From Kineococcus sp. TRM81007 (GTDB lineage Bacteria > Actinomycetota > Actinomycetes > Actinomycetales > Kineococcaceae): 33,423 nt of DNA. The translations under genes and the position numbers were made by a program. The notes under the pieces are model-generated. The model saw nothing but the letters and a program-made list of their open reading frames with translations. It ran no database searches and was not told where the DNA came from. Positions 17,275-24,827 of this stretch are shown piece by piece. Numbering within the stretch: the stretch's first letter is position 1; every line of letters begins with the position of its first letter. Location of the stretch: assembly GCF_022669155.1 (NCBI RefSeq), contig NZ_JALBVB010000056.1, positions 9,807 through 43,229 of the forward strand, in the 5' to 3' direction.

Positions 17275-18390
17275 ATGACGCTCCCGCAGGCCAGCGCGCC
17301 CTCCGACGCACCCACCACGCCCGGGCGGACCGGTGCGCCGACGTGGCCGCGCCTGCTCGGCGAGCTCCTGGCCGGCCGCGACCTGGCCGCCGCCGACACC
17401 GCCTGGGCGATGGAGCGGGTCATGCGCGGAGAGGCGGGCGACGTGCCCCTGGCGGGCTTCCTCGTGGCGCTGCGCGCCAAGGGGGAGACCAGCGCCGAGC
17501 TCGCCGGACTGGCCGACGCGATGCTCGCGCACGCCGTCCCGCTGCACGTCGCCGGCCCCACCGTCGACCTCGTGGGCACCGGGGGCGACCAGGCGCACAC
17601 CGTGAACATCTCCACGATGGCGGCTCTGGTCCTGGCCGGTGCGGGGCACCGGGTCGTCAAGCACGGCAACCGGGCATCGTCCTCCTCCTCCGGCTCCGCC
17701 GACGTCCTCGAGGCGCTCGGGGTGGACCTGGACCTGCCGCCCGCGCGGGTCGGGGAGGTCGCCGTGGAGGCCGGCATCACGTTCTGCTTCGCCAAGGTCT
17801 TCCACCCCGCGTTCCGGTACGCCGCCGGGGCCCGCACCGGGCTGGGGGTGCCGACGGCCTTCAACGTCCTCGGGCCCCTGACGAACCCGGCCCGCACCGA
17901 CGCCACCGCGGTCGGCGTGGCCGACGCCCGGATGGCGCCCCTGGTCGCGGGCGTCCTCGCCACCCGCGGCACCGCCGCGTTGGTCTTCCGCAGCGACAAC
18001 GGGCTCGACGAGCTCACGACGACCTCCCCGGCCCGGGTCTGGGCGGTCGAGGACGGCCGGGTGCGCGAGGGCGCCGTCGATGCCGTCGCCGAGCTCGGCA
18101 TGGCCCCGGCCACCCTCGCCGACCTGCGCGGGGCCGACGCCCGCCACAACGCGGGCGTGGCCCGGGAGCTGCTCGCGGGGGCGCGCGGCCCGGTGCGCGA
18201 CGCCGTCGTGCTCAACGCCGCCGCCGCCATGGTGGCCGCGGGGGTGCGCGCTCCCGCGCCCGCGGCGCACGACCTCGTCGAGGGGCTCGCGCCGCACCTG
18301 GCCGAGGGTGTGCGCCGGGCCGAGGAGGCGCTCGACTCCGGCGCCGCCGAGCGGGTGCTGCAGCGCTGGGTGGCCGCCACCCGCGCCTGA
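17275..18390 (+). CDS. trpD: Anthranilate phosphoribosyltransferase
   Basis: TrpD joins anthranilate and PRPP in the second step of tryptophan synthesis. The 371-residue protein has the helical N-terminal domain and the PRPP-binding GTGGD (residues 101-105). The anthranilate-tunnel motif [21 protein letters not shown] and the [14 protein letters not shown] and [12 protein letters not shown] signatures follow. The stand-alone location away from other trp genes and next to ctaE is typical of actinobacteria (Rv2192c). ATG 17275 follows CCCCGGGGACCCCC, a weak ribosome site. It converges on the Lrp-like gene after 34 bases. Confidence 0.96.
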   Translation: MTLPQASAPSDAPTTPGRTGAPTWPRLLGELLAGRDLAAADTAWAMERVMRGEAGDVPLAGFLVALRAKGETSAELAGLADAMLAHAVPLHVAGPTVDLVGTGGDQAHTVNISTMAALVLAGAGHRVVKHGNRASSSSSGSADVLEALGVDLDLPPARVGEVAVEAGITFCFAKVFHPAFRYAAGARTGLGVPTAFNVLGPLTNPARTDATAVGVADARMAPLVAGVLATRGTAALVFRSDNGLDELTTTSPARVWAVEDGRVREGAVDAVAELGMAPATLADLRGADARHNAGVARELLAGARGPVRDAVVLNAAAAMVAAGVRAPAPAAHDLVEGLAPHLAEGVRRAEEALDSGAAERVLQRWVAATRA

Positions 18391-18424
18391 CGTCGCCGCC
18401 GCTCGAGCGGGTCGGTCCAGCGGG

Positions 18425-18703
18425 TCAGTCGAGGCCGAGGTCGAAGGCGCTCTCGAGGTCGTGGCGCGAGTACGCGCGGAAGGCGATGTTCGTCGTCGTG
18501 GTGGTGATGCCCTCCACGCGGGCGATGCCGCCGGCGATGACGTCGGCGAGCTGCTCGTGGCGACGCACGCGCACCAGCACGACCAGGTCGACGTCCCCGG
18601 TGACGGAGTACACCTCCGAGACGCCGTCGAGACCGGCCAGCGCCTCGGCGATCTCCGGGATGCGCCGGCCGTCGGTGCGCACGTTGACGATGGCGGTGAT
18701 CAC
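18425..18703 (-). CDS. Stand-alone Lrp/AsnC ligand-binding (RAM) domain protein
   Basis: This 92-residue protein is only the effector-binding and oligomerisation domain of Lrp/AsnC regulators. It has the beta-alpha-beta-beta-alpha-beta pattern ITAIVNVRTDGRRIPEIAEALAGLDGVSEVYSVTGDVDL with the GDVDL amino-acid site, then LVRVRRHEQLADVI. No helix-turn-helix is present, so it cannot bind DNA by itself in the usual way. Such proteins may bind an amino acid and partner with full-length Lrp proteins; that is inference. GTG 18703 is 6 bases from a TAGGCT box that starts with the upstream gene's stop codon, so the mRNA is probably leaderless. Confidence 0.9.
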   Translation of the reverse strand: MITAIVNVRTDGRRIPEIAEALAGLDGVSEVYSVTGDVDLVVLVRVRRHEQLADVIAGGIARVEGITTTTTNIAFRAYSRHDLESAFDLGLD

Positions 18704-18709
18704 CCGCGC

Positions 18710-18715
18710 AGCCTA
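18710..18715 (-). promoter_or_regulatory. Leaderless -10 box (TAGGCT) that includes the upstream stop codon
   Basis: On the minus strand the TAG stop of the exonuclease gene (18715-18713) is the first half of TAGGCT. Six bases later comes GTG 18703. The spacing is right for a leaderless transcript of the Lrp-like gene. Confidence 0.5.
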
Positions 18716-20494
18716 GGGCGCCGTGCCCGCGGTGCCCAGCCGGTGCCGCGCCCAGCCGGCACCGCGCACCGGCAGGGCCCAGGGCGCGGCCGCGGCGTCG
18801 AGCGAGACCAGTCGCACGCCCGGCTGCTCCAGCCAGTTCAGCAGCGCGTCCGTCTCCTCCACCAGCGCTGCCGGCCGCCCCGGCGCCGACGGCTCCACCA
18901 CCTCGCCGGTGGCCCGCAGCGCCGCCACGTGCGGCACCGGGTCCACCCCGCGCGGGGTCAGGGTGGTGCCGGCCAGGCGGCCGTGGCGCACCAGCACCAG
19001 CTCCCACCCGCCGTCCGGCCACCCGGGCTCGGGCGCGCACCGCCGGGCGGCCACCAGCTCCGGCGTCGCCAGCAGCGGTGCGCGGCGCTGGGCGCGCTCC
19101 GCCGCGCGCAGGAAGGCGTCCAGCCGGTCGCGCACCTGCCCGGCCTCCTCGAACCGCTCCTGCTCCGCCAGCGCGCGCATGCGCCGCCGCCCCGCCTCCA
19201 CGGCGGCGCTCGCGTCCCGGCGCAGCGAGGTGCGCACCTGCTCCACCACGCGCGCGTACGAGGCGGCGTCCTGCCCGCCGCGCTGCGGGCCCAGGCACGG
19301 CGCCCCGCAGCGGCCCAGCTCCGCCAGCGCGCACGCCCCGGGGCCGTCGGCCGGCGGCACCCTCGGGATGCGCCGCGTGCACCGCCGCAGCGGGTGCACG
19401 TCGTGCAGCGCCTGCACCGCCAGCTCCGCCGTGCGCGCCGAGCGGAACGGCCCCAGGTACTCCGCACCGGCGGCGACGTCGGCGCGCACCTGCCTCACCA
19501 GCGACAGCCGCGGCCACGGGTCGGTCGTCAGCTTCACCCACGTCGCCCGCTCCGGGGTCTTCGAGCGCCGGTTGTACGGCGGCCGGTGCTCGGCGATGAG
19601 CCGCAGCTCGCGCACCCGCGCCTCCAGCGGCGTCGCGCACACCACGGGCACCACCTCGGCGGCCGCCCGCACCATCTCGGTCATCCGCGCGCGCGTCTCC
19701 GAGGCCGTGAAGTACGAGGCGACCCGGCGGCGCACGTCCACCGAGGTGCCCACGTACAGCACCCGGCCGGCGGCGTCGCGGAACAGGTACGCGCCCGGTG
19801 CGGACGGCAGCCCCACCGCCAGGTGCTTCTTGCCGCGCCGCGACGCCACCGCGGTGGACGTCACCGCGTGCAGGTCCTCCAGCGTCCGCACGCCCCGGTT
19901 GCCCAGCCGCCCCAGCAGCGCGTGCAGCACGTCCACGGTGGCCCGCGCGTCGTTCAGCGCCCGGTGGTCCGGCGCCGTGGCGGTGCCCAGCAGCCGCGCC
20001 AGCGTGCCCAGCTTGTGGTCGCGCGCCTCGTCGCGACCGACGAGGGCGCGCGCCAGCGCCAGGGTGTCGACGACCTCCGGCTGCGGCCAGTCCAGCCCGG
20101 CGCGGGCGCACGCGGCGGCCAGGAACGCCGTGTCGTAGCGGGCGTTGTGCGCGACCAGCACCGCTCCGCGGGCGAACTCCAGGAAGGCCGGCAGCACCGC
20201 GGCCACCGGCGGCGCACCGGCCACCATCGAGGAGGTGATCCCGGTGAGCACCTGCACCACGGCCGGGACGGGCACCTCGGTGCGCACCAGGGTCTGGAAC
20301 TCGCCCAGCACCTCGCCGCCGCGGACCTTCACGGCCCCGACCTCGGTGATCCCGCCGTCGGCCGGCGACCCGCCCGTCGTCTCCAGGTCGACGACCACGA
20401 ACGTGGTGGTCTCCAGCGGGCGCCCCAGGTCCTCGAAGCTCGCCTGCACGGGGACGGGGAGGGCCCCGGGGGGCGGGGGAGGCGCGGCGGGCAC
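18713..20494 (-). CDS. DEDDh exonuclease / UvrC N-terminal domain fusion
   Basis: This protein, about 593 residues from GTG 20494, joins two nuclease folds. Residues 30-200 are a DnaQ-like 3'-5' exonuclease with D36 and E38 (DLETTG), D121, H177 and D182. Residues 230-310 are a GIY-YIG nuclease (GAYLF, YVGT, HRPPYN) like the N-terminus of UvrC. C372, C388, C396 and C400 match the UvrC four-cysteine pattern, and residues 436-470 form a UVR (UvrB-contact) motif. The UvrC C-terminal endonuclease is missing. Rv2191 is the mycobacterial relative, in the same place beside trpD. A role in DNA repair is likely but not established. The start is uncertain: GTG 20449, 20494 or 20554 are in frame, and a 13-bp tandem repeat covers the 5' side. 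Confidence 0.92.
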   Translation of the reverse strand: MPAAPPPPPGALPVPVQASFEDLGRPLETTTFVVVDLETTGGSPADGGITEVGAVKVRGGEVLGEFQTLVRTEVPVPAVVQVLTGITSSMVAGAPPVAAVLPAFLEFARGAVLVAHNARYDTAFLAAACARAGLDWPQPEVVDTLALARALVGRDEARDHKLGTLARLLGTATAPDHRALNDARATVDVLHALLGRLGNRGVRTLEDLHAVTSTAVASRRGKKHLAVGLPSAPGAYLFRDAAGRVLYVGTSVDVRRRVASYFTASETRARMTEMVRAAAEVVPVVCATPLEARVRELRLIAEHRPPYNRRSKTPERATWVKLTTDPWPRLSLVRQVRADVAAGAEYLGPFRSARTAELAVQALHDVHPLRRCTRRIPRVPPADGPGACALAELGRCGAPCLGPQRGGQDAASYARVVEQVRTSLRRDASAAVEAGRRRMRALAEQERFEEAGQVRDRLDAFLRAAERAQRRAPLLATPELVAARRCAPEPGWPDGGWELVLVRHGRLAGTTLTPRGVDPVPHVAALRATGEVVEPSAPGRPAALVEETDALLNWLEQPGVRLVSLDAAAAPWALPVRGAGWARHRLGTAGTAP

Positions 20495-20506
20495 GCGCGC
20501 ACGGTG

Positions 20507-20571
20507 CCACGTCCCTGCGACACGTCCCCGCGGCACGTCACCGCGGCACGTCACCGCGGCACGTCACCGCC
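20507..20571. repeat. Tandem repeat, five units of 13 bp
   Basis: Units begin at 20507, 20520, 20533, 20546 and 20559. Units 3 and 4 are identical (GCACGTCACCGCG), unit 5 differs at its last base, and units 1 and 2 are more diverged but keep CACGTC and the 13-base period. The array lies at or just upstream of the start of the exonuclease gene (minus strand) and about 95 bases before the cysteine miniprotein gene (plus strand). Confidence 0.9.
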
Positions 20572-20666
20572 ACACTCGTCCGGTACCCCCGGAGCACGCC
20601 CGCGCGAAACACCGCTCCCCACCGGGAGGGCGCCGCGGGCCGGGTGCGTCCGAGGGGCCGCCCAGC

Positions 20667-20915
20667 GTGCGCGAGACCGGCGAGGGGCCGGCCGGGCCGG
20701 GGGCCCGCGACGGCGTGGAGGTGCCGGTGCTCATCGACTGCGACAGCTGCACGGTCCGCCCGGCGGCGTGCTCGGAGTGCGTCGTCCCGGTGCTGCTGGG
20801 CGAGCCGGGCCCGCCCCGGCACGCCCCCGAGGAGCGCGACCCGGTGCAGGTGGCGGCCCGCTCCGGGCCCGTGCCGCCGCTGCGGCTGCGGGCCGGTGAC
20901 CGCCGTGCGGGCTGA
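20667..20915 (+). CDS. Four-cysteine small protein, function unknown
   Basis: This protein has 82 residues from GTG 20667, or 66 from GTG 20715. Its core VLIDCDSCTVRPAACSECVV carries C25, C28, C35 and C38 in a C-x2-C-x6-C-x2-C arrangement that could bind zinc or an Fe-S cluster. I recognise the pattern as a small conserved actinobacterial family, but no function comes to mind. The C-terminal half is Pro/Arg-rich and looks unstructured. There is no signal peptide, so it is probably cytoplasmic. GAGGGG at 20652-20657 is 9 bases before GTG 20667, which supports that start. It is followed after 50 bases by the lipoprotein gene and may share its operon with it. Confidence 0.75.
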   Translation: MRETGEGPAGPGARDGVEVPVLIDCDSCTVRPAACSECVVPVLLGEPGPPRHAPEERDPVQVAARSGPVPPLRLRAGDRRAG

Positions 20916-20953
20916 GGGCACCGCCGGTCCACGGGCCGGACGCGCGCGGGTGC

Positions 20954-20959
20954 GACGAT
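20954..20959 (+). promoter_or_regulatory. Possible leaderless -10 box (GACGAT, extended TG) of the lipoprotein gene
   Basis: TGCGACGAT places an nAnnnT hexamer 6 bases before GTG 20966, with an upstream TG. It is weaker than the TANNNT boxes elsewhere in the window. Confidence 0.3.
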
Positions 20960-20965
20960 GCGCCG

Positions 20966-22270
20966 GTGGGTCGGCGAGCGGCGGTGCGGCGGCGGGCGCT
21001 GCTCGCCGCCGGCGGTTGCCTGCTCGCCGGGTGCGCCGGCCCGCGGGAACACCCGGCGGCCCCCGACGCCCCCGACCCTCCGGTCCCCGCGCGCACCGAC
21101 GCCGAGCTGCTGCTCGCCGAGCGCGGCCGCGCCCTCGCCGCTGGTGACGTCGGGGCCGCCGGGGCGGTCTGCGCCCCGGGCACGCCCGACGCGCGCGCCC
21201 GCCTGCACCGGGCGGACACCGCCGCCGTCGCTGCCGGGCTGCTGTCCTGGGCGGTGGACGTGGAGGACGTCGCCGGCGGCCGGGTGAGCGGCCGGCTGCG
21301 CGTGCGCGTGGCAGGGGAAGGCCGCGAGGTCGCGGGTCGGCTGCACGCCGGACTGGTGCCGCGCGGCGGCGGGTACGCCCTCGCGCTGCCCGACGGGACC
21401 AGCACTCCGCAGCCGTGGGACCTCGGCGAGGTCGACGCCCGCGAGGTCCCCGGCGGCGTCGTCCTGCTCGTGCGGCCCCCCGGCCCGCCCGCGGCGGTGG
21501 CCGAGCTCGCCGAGGAGGTCGCCGGGGAGGTCGCCGGGGACCTGCCCGGCGCCGCGGCCCGGGTGGCGGCGGCCTGGGGCGGCGCACCGCCCGGTACCGC
21601 GGTCGTCGTGGTGCCGACGACGGCCCTGCTCGCCCGCCTGGCCGCGCTGGGACCCGCGCGCGCCGCCGTGCTCGACGCCGTCGCCGTGGGCGAGGACTCC
21701 CCCCTGGCCGACGGCGCACCCGCCGGCGTGCGCGTCGTGCTCGCCGCCGAGCGGTTCACCCGCCTGACCCGCACCGGCCGCACCGCCACCCTCACCCACG
21801 AACTGGTGCACGCCGCCGTCCGGGCCAGCGCCACCGCGCGCCCCGCCGCCGACGGTGCGCGGCCCGTGCCCCGCTGGCTCGCCGAGGGCTACGCCGACCA
21901 CGTGGCCCGGCAGGGGATCGACGTCCCCGCCGCGCTGCTGGCCGCGCCGCTGCTGGAGGCCGTCGCAGCGGGCGCGGACCCCGTCGTGCCCGCCGACACC
22001 GACTTCGACGCCACCGGGCAGGGCCTGCAGGTGGCGTACGCCGCCGCGTGGACCCTCGTCACCTCCGCCGCCCGCGTCGCGGGCACCGGTGCCGTCACCG
22101 CCCTGCACCGCAGCCTCGCCACCGCGCCCGGGCACGGCGGGGCCGCGGCCGTCCCGCGCGCGCAGCGGCTGGACGCGGCCTGCCGCGCCACCCTCGGCAC
22201 CGGGTGGGCGGAGGTCGAGCGGACCTGGCGCGCCGACGTCACCGGCGGCCTGGTGGGGTGGGGTTCGTGA
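20966..22270 (+). CDS. HExxH lipoprotein, predicted metallopeptidase-like
   Basis: This 434-residue exported protein has a basic N-terminus, a short hydrophobic run and a lipobox (CLLAGC), so it is probably anchored outside the membrane. The C-terminal half contains THELVHAAVR (H278, E279, H282) and 25 residues later WLAEGYADHVA (E307), the zinc-site layout of gluzincin peptidases of the peptidase MA-like group. The N-terminal half resembles an NTF2/SnoaL-like or other alpha+beta module that I cannot assign. Protease activity is inferred only from the motif. Its stop overlaps the pimB start by 4 bases (GTGA), so the two are translationally coupled, which hints at a joint envelope role. Confidence 0.87.
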   Translation: MGRRAAVRRRALLAAGGCLLAGCAGPREHPAAPDAPDPPVPARTDAELLLAERGRALAAGDVGAAGAVCAPGTPDARARLHRADTAAVAAGLLSWAVDVEDVAGGRVSGRLRVRVAGEGREVAGRLHAGLVPRGGGYALALPDGTSTPQPWDLGEVDAREVPGGVVLLVRPPGPPAAVAELAEEVAGEVAGDLPGAAARVAAAWGGAPPGTAVVVVPTTALLARLAALGPARAAVLDAVAVGEDSPLADGAPAGVRVVLAAERFTRLTRTGRTATLTHELVHAAVRASATARPAADGARPVPRWLAEGYADHVARQGIDVPAALLAAPLLEAVAAGADPVVPADTDFDATGQGLQVAYAAAWTLVTSAARVAGTGAVTALHRSLATAPGHGGAAAVPRAQRLDAACRATLGTGWAEVERTWRADVTGGLVGWGS

Positions 22271-23517
22271 GCACCCTGGTCGTCACCAACGACTTCCCCC
22301 CGCGCACCGGCGGCATCGAGTCGTTCGTGCACGCCGTGGCGCGCCTGCTGCCGGCGGCCACCGCCCGCCGCGGCGGGCCCGGCGCCCACGAGGCCTCCCG
22401 CGTCGTCGTGCACACCGCCCGCCAGCGCGGGGACGCCGCCGTCGACGCGGAACTGGCCGCCGCCGGGATCACCGTCGTGCGCGACCCCTCGCCCCTGCTG
22501 GTCCCCACCCCCCCGGTCGTCCGCCGGCTGCAGCGCACCGCCGCCGAGCACGGCGCCGACCGCGCCTGGTTCGGCGCCGCCGCGCCCCTGGGGCTGGCGG
22601 CGCCCGCGCTGCGCCGCGCCGGGGTGCGCCGGGCGGTGGCCACCACCCACGGGCACGAGGTGTGGTGGTCCACCCTGCCCGGCTCGCGCGCAGCCCTGCA
22701 CCGCATCGGCGAGGGCACCGACACCCTCACCTACCTGGGGCCCTGGTGCCGCTCGCGCATCGAGCGGCCGCTGAGCGCGGCCGCCCGCACCCGGATGCGC
22801 CGGCTGACGCCCGGTGTGGACGCGGACGTCTTCCGGCCCGGCTGCGGCGGCGAGGAGGTGCGCGCCAGGCACGGCCTGGGTGACCGGCCCGTGGTGGTGT
22901 GCGTCTCCCGGCTGGTGGCCCGCAAGGGCCAGGACGTGCTCGTGCGGGCCCTGCCCGAGGTGCGCCGGCGCGTGCCCGGCGCCGCGCTGCTGATCGTCGG
23001 CGACGGCCCGCACCGCCCGGCGGTGGAGCGCCTCGTGGACCGCCTCGGCCTGCGCGGGCACGTCGTGCTCACCGGGTCGGTGCCCTGGGCCGAGACACCC
23101 GCGCACTACGACGCCGGGGACGTCTTCTGCATGCCCACCCGCACCCGGCTGGGCGGCCTGGAGCCGGAGGCCCTCGGCATCTGCTACCTGGAGGCCGCCG
23201 CCACCGGCCTGCCCGTCGTGGCCGGCGACTCCGGCGGCGCCCCCGACGCCGTGCTGGACGGCGTCAACGGTCACGTCGTCAGCGGCCGGGACGTCGAGGC
23301 CGTCGCCGACCGCGTGGCCGGCCTGCTCGCCGACCCCGAGCGCGCCCGCACCCTCGGCGCCGCGGGGCGCGCCTGGGTCAGCCGGAGCTGGGGCTGGACG
23401 GCGCAGGCGGACCGCCTGGCCGCGCTGCTCGCCGGCGCCGACGTGCCGCCGGACGAGCTCCCGAGCCCCCGGCCGGGTCACCTGCCGGGCGGTGCGCCGG
23501 GGGAGCCGTCCCGCTGA
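22267..23517 (+). CDS. pimB: PimB-type GDP-mannose-dependent alpha-mannosyltransferase (GT4)
   Basis: This 416-residue GT-B glycosyltransferase of family GT4 likely adds the second mannose to phosphatidylinositol mannoside at the cytoplasmic face of the membrane. Visible features are the N-terminal acceptor loop TNDFPPRTGGIESFV and TTHGHEVWW. The nucleotide-sugar domain has VVCVSRLVARKGQD, the E301-x7-E309 motif (EPEALGICYLE) and GDSGGAPDAV. Sequence and position match Rv2188c (PimB'). The last 30 or so residues are Pro/Gly-rich and are encoded over the antisense end of the next gene. GTG 22267 overlaps the lipoprotein stop. A role with another lipid acceptor cannot be excluded. Confidence 0.9.
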   Translation: MSTLVVTNDFPPRTGGIESFVHAVARLLPAATARRGGPGAHEASRVVVHTARQRGDAAVDAELAAAGITVVRDPSPLLVPTPPVVRRLQRTAAEHGADRAWFGAAAPLGLAAPALRRAGVRRAVATTHGHEVWWSTLPGSRAALHRIGEGTDTLTYLGPWCRSRIERPLSAAARTRMRRLTPGVDADVFRPGCGGEEVRARHGLGDRPVVVCVSRLVARKGQDVLVRALPEVRRRVPGAALLIVGDGPHRPAVERLVDRLGLRGHVVLTGSVPWAETPAHYDAGDVFCMPTRTRLGGLEPEALGICYLEAAATGLPVVAGDSGGAPDAVLDGVNGHVVSGRDVEAVADRVAGLLADPERARTLGAAGRAWVSRSWGWTAQADRLAALLAGADVPPDELPSPRPGHLPGGAPGEPSR

Positions 23518-24796
23518 CGGGCGGCCGGGCCCCGGCGCTCGCGGCCACCGCCAGCAGCAGCAGCGCCCCCACCAGCCAGAACTGGTTGTAGAAGGCCTGC
23601 TTGTTGACGAGGTTGACGACCATCAGCACCGCGGCGCACCAGGTCAGCAGTCCTGCCAGCCCCACCGGGCGCCGGTGCAGAGCCACCACGGCGGCGCCCA
23701 GCACCAGGACGACCACCGCGCCGACCACCGCGAACGGCAGCCGCACCCCCGTCTCGTTGAGGACCGCGGTGTACAGCGTGTCGGCGAAGCGCAGCGGAGG
23801 CAGCTCGAGCATCGTGCGCACCGTGTCGTGCACGAAGTCGCCCGGAGCGCTCAGCGCCCACGGCGCCACCAGCAGCCCCGCACCGCCCACCGCGACCGCG
23901 GTGCGGCGCAGCCCGAAGCGGGGCCAGACCCCCAGCAGCGGCAGCAGCACCACCACGTGCTGCTTGGCGGCCAGCGCCACCGCCAGCGGCACCACCGCCC
24001 ACCAGGCGCCCGTCCCACCGCGCGCCACCAGCAACGCCCAGCCTGCCAGGCCCACCAGCACGGTGGGCTCGGTCCACGCCTGCTCCACCAGGGTGCTGCC
24101 GCCGGGCGCCAGCACCAGCAGCGCCGCCGCGGCCAGCGCCGGCACCCGCCACCGGCCCAGCGCGGCCGTGCACAGGGCCGCGACCGCCACCAGCACCGCC
24201 AGCGCCCACCGCACGTCCCCGGCCAGCCACCGCCCGGGCGCCGTCAGCACCGCCGTCCACGGCAGGTAGGCGAAGGCGTCGGTGATGCCGGGCGAGCCCA
24301 CCCACTCCATCGCGTACATCGACTCGCCCCGCCCCAGGCCGTCGGCGGCCTGCTGCAGGATCACCCACACGTCGATGCGCGGCGCCGGGTCCCCGGTGAC
24401 CACCAGCGCCCAGGCGCCGACCGCGCCGGCCAGCGCCACCGGCAGCACCGCGGCGCGGGTGCGCACGGACAGCAGCAGCGCGCCCGCCGCCAGCGCCGAG
24501 CCGGCCAGCACCGCGCGCACCACCCACAGGTCGGCGCGCTCCAGGTAGCTGAACGGCGCCAGCAGCAGGTGCGTCAGCGCCACCAGCCCCAGGGCGCCCG
24601 CCCCCGCCCGTCGCCCCGCGGAGGGAGTCGCCGGCGCCCCGCGGTCGTCGCGGGCGGTGACCGCCAGCGCGACCAGGGCCACCGCCACCAGCACGTACCC
24701 GGCGACGATCCACCAGCGGTAGCGGACCACGCTGTGCGTGGCCAGCGCCGACAGCACCCACCACGCCCCCAGCGAGGCGACCTCCCGGCGCGTCAC
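23378..24796 (-). CDS. Polytopic membrane protein, GT-C / GT87-like
   Basis: This 472-residue protein has about eleven to twelve hydrophobic helices. A loop between early helices contains PRIDVWVILQQAADGLGRGESMY, and then FAYLPWTAVLTAPGRW. An Asp-containing first loop plus this layout resembles DUF2029/GT87 polyprenol-phosphate-mannose-dependent transferases of actinobacteria, and the neighbour pimB fits such a role; this is inference. GTG 24796 has GGAGG 5 bases upstream. The last 50 residues are low-complexity (Pro, Ala, Arg, Gly) and overlap pimB antisense by 140 bp. It lies 31 bases after the acyl-CoA synthetase gene on the same strand. Confidence 0.8.
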   Translation of the reverse strand: MTRREVASLGAWWVLSALATHSVVRYRWWIVAGYVLVAVALVALAVTARDDRGAPATPSAGRRAGAGALGLVALTHLLLAPFSYLERADLWVVRAVLAGSALAAGALLLSVRTRAAVLPVALAGAVGAWALVVTGDPAPRIDVWVILQQAADGLGRGESMYAMEWVGSPGITDAFAYLPWTAVLTAPGRWLAGDVRWALAVLVAVAALCTAALGRWRVPALAAAALLVLAPGGSTLVEQAWTEPTVLVGLAGWALLVARGGTGAWWAVVPLAVALAAKQHVVVLLPLLGVWPRFGLRRTAVAVGGAGLLVAPWALSAPGDFVHDTVRTMLELPPLRFADTLYTAVLNETGVRLPFAVVGAVVVLVLGAAVVALHRRPVGLAGLLTWCAAVLMVVNLVNKQAFYNQFWLVGALLLLAVAASAGARPPVSGTAPPAHRPAGDPAGGSGARPAARRRRRAARPGGPPAPSSPSSG

Positions 24797-24827
24797 CGGG
24801 GCCTCCGCCCGCGCACCCTCGCGCCGC

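Noticed and set aside
18399-18410. 12-bp palindrome (CCGCTCGAGCGG) between trpD and the Lrp-like gene
   Set aside because: The stem would be too short with no usable loop for a terminator, and chance explains it.
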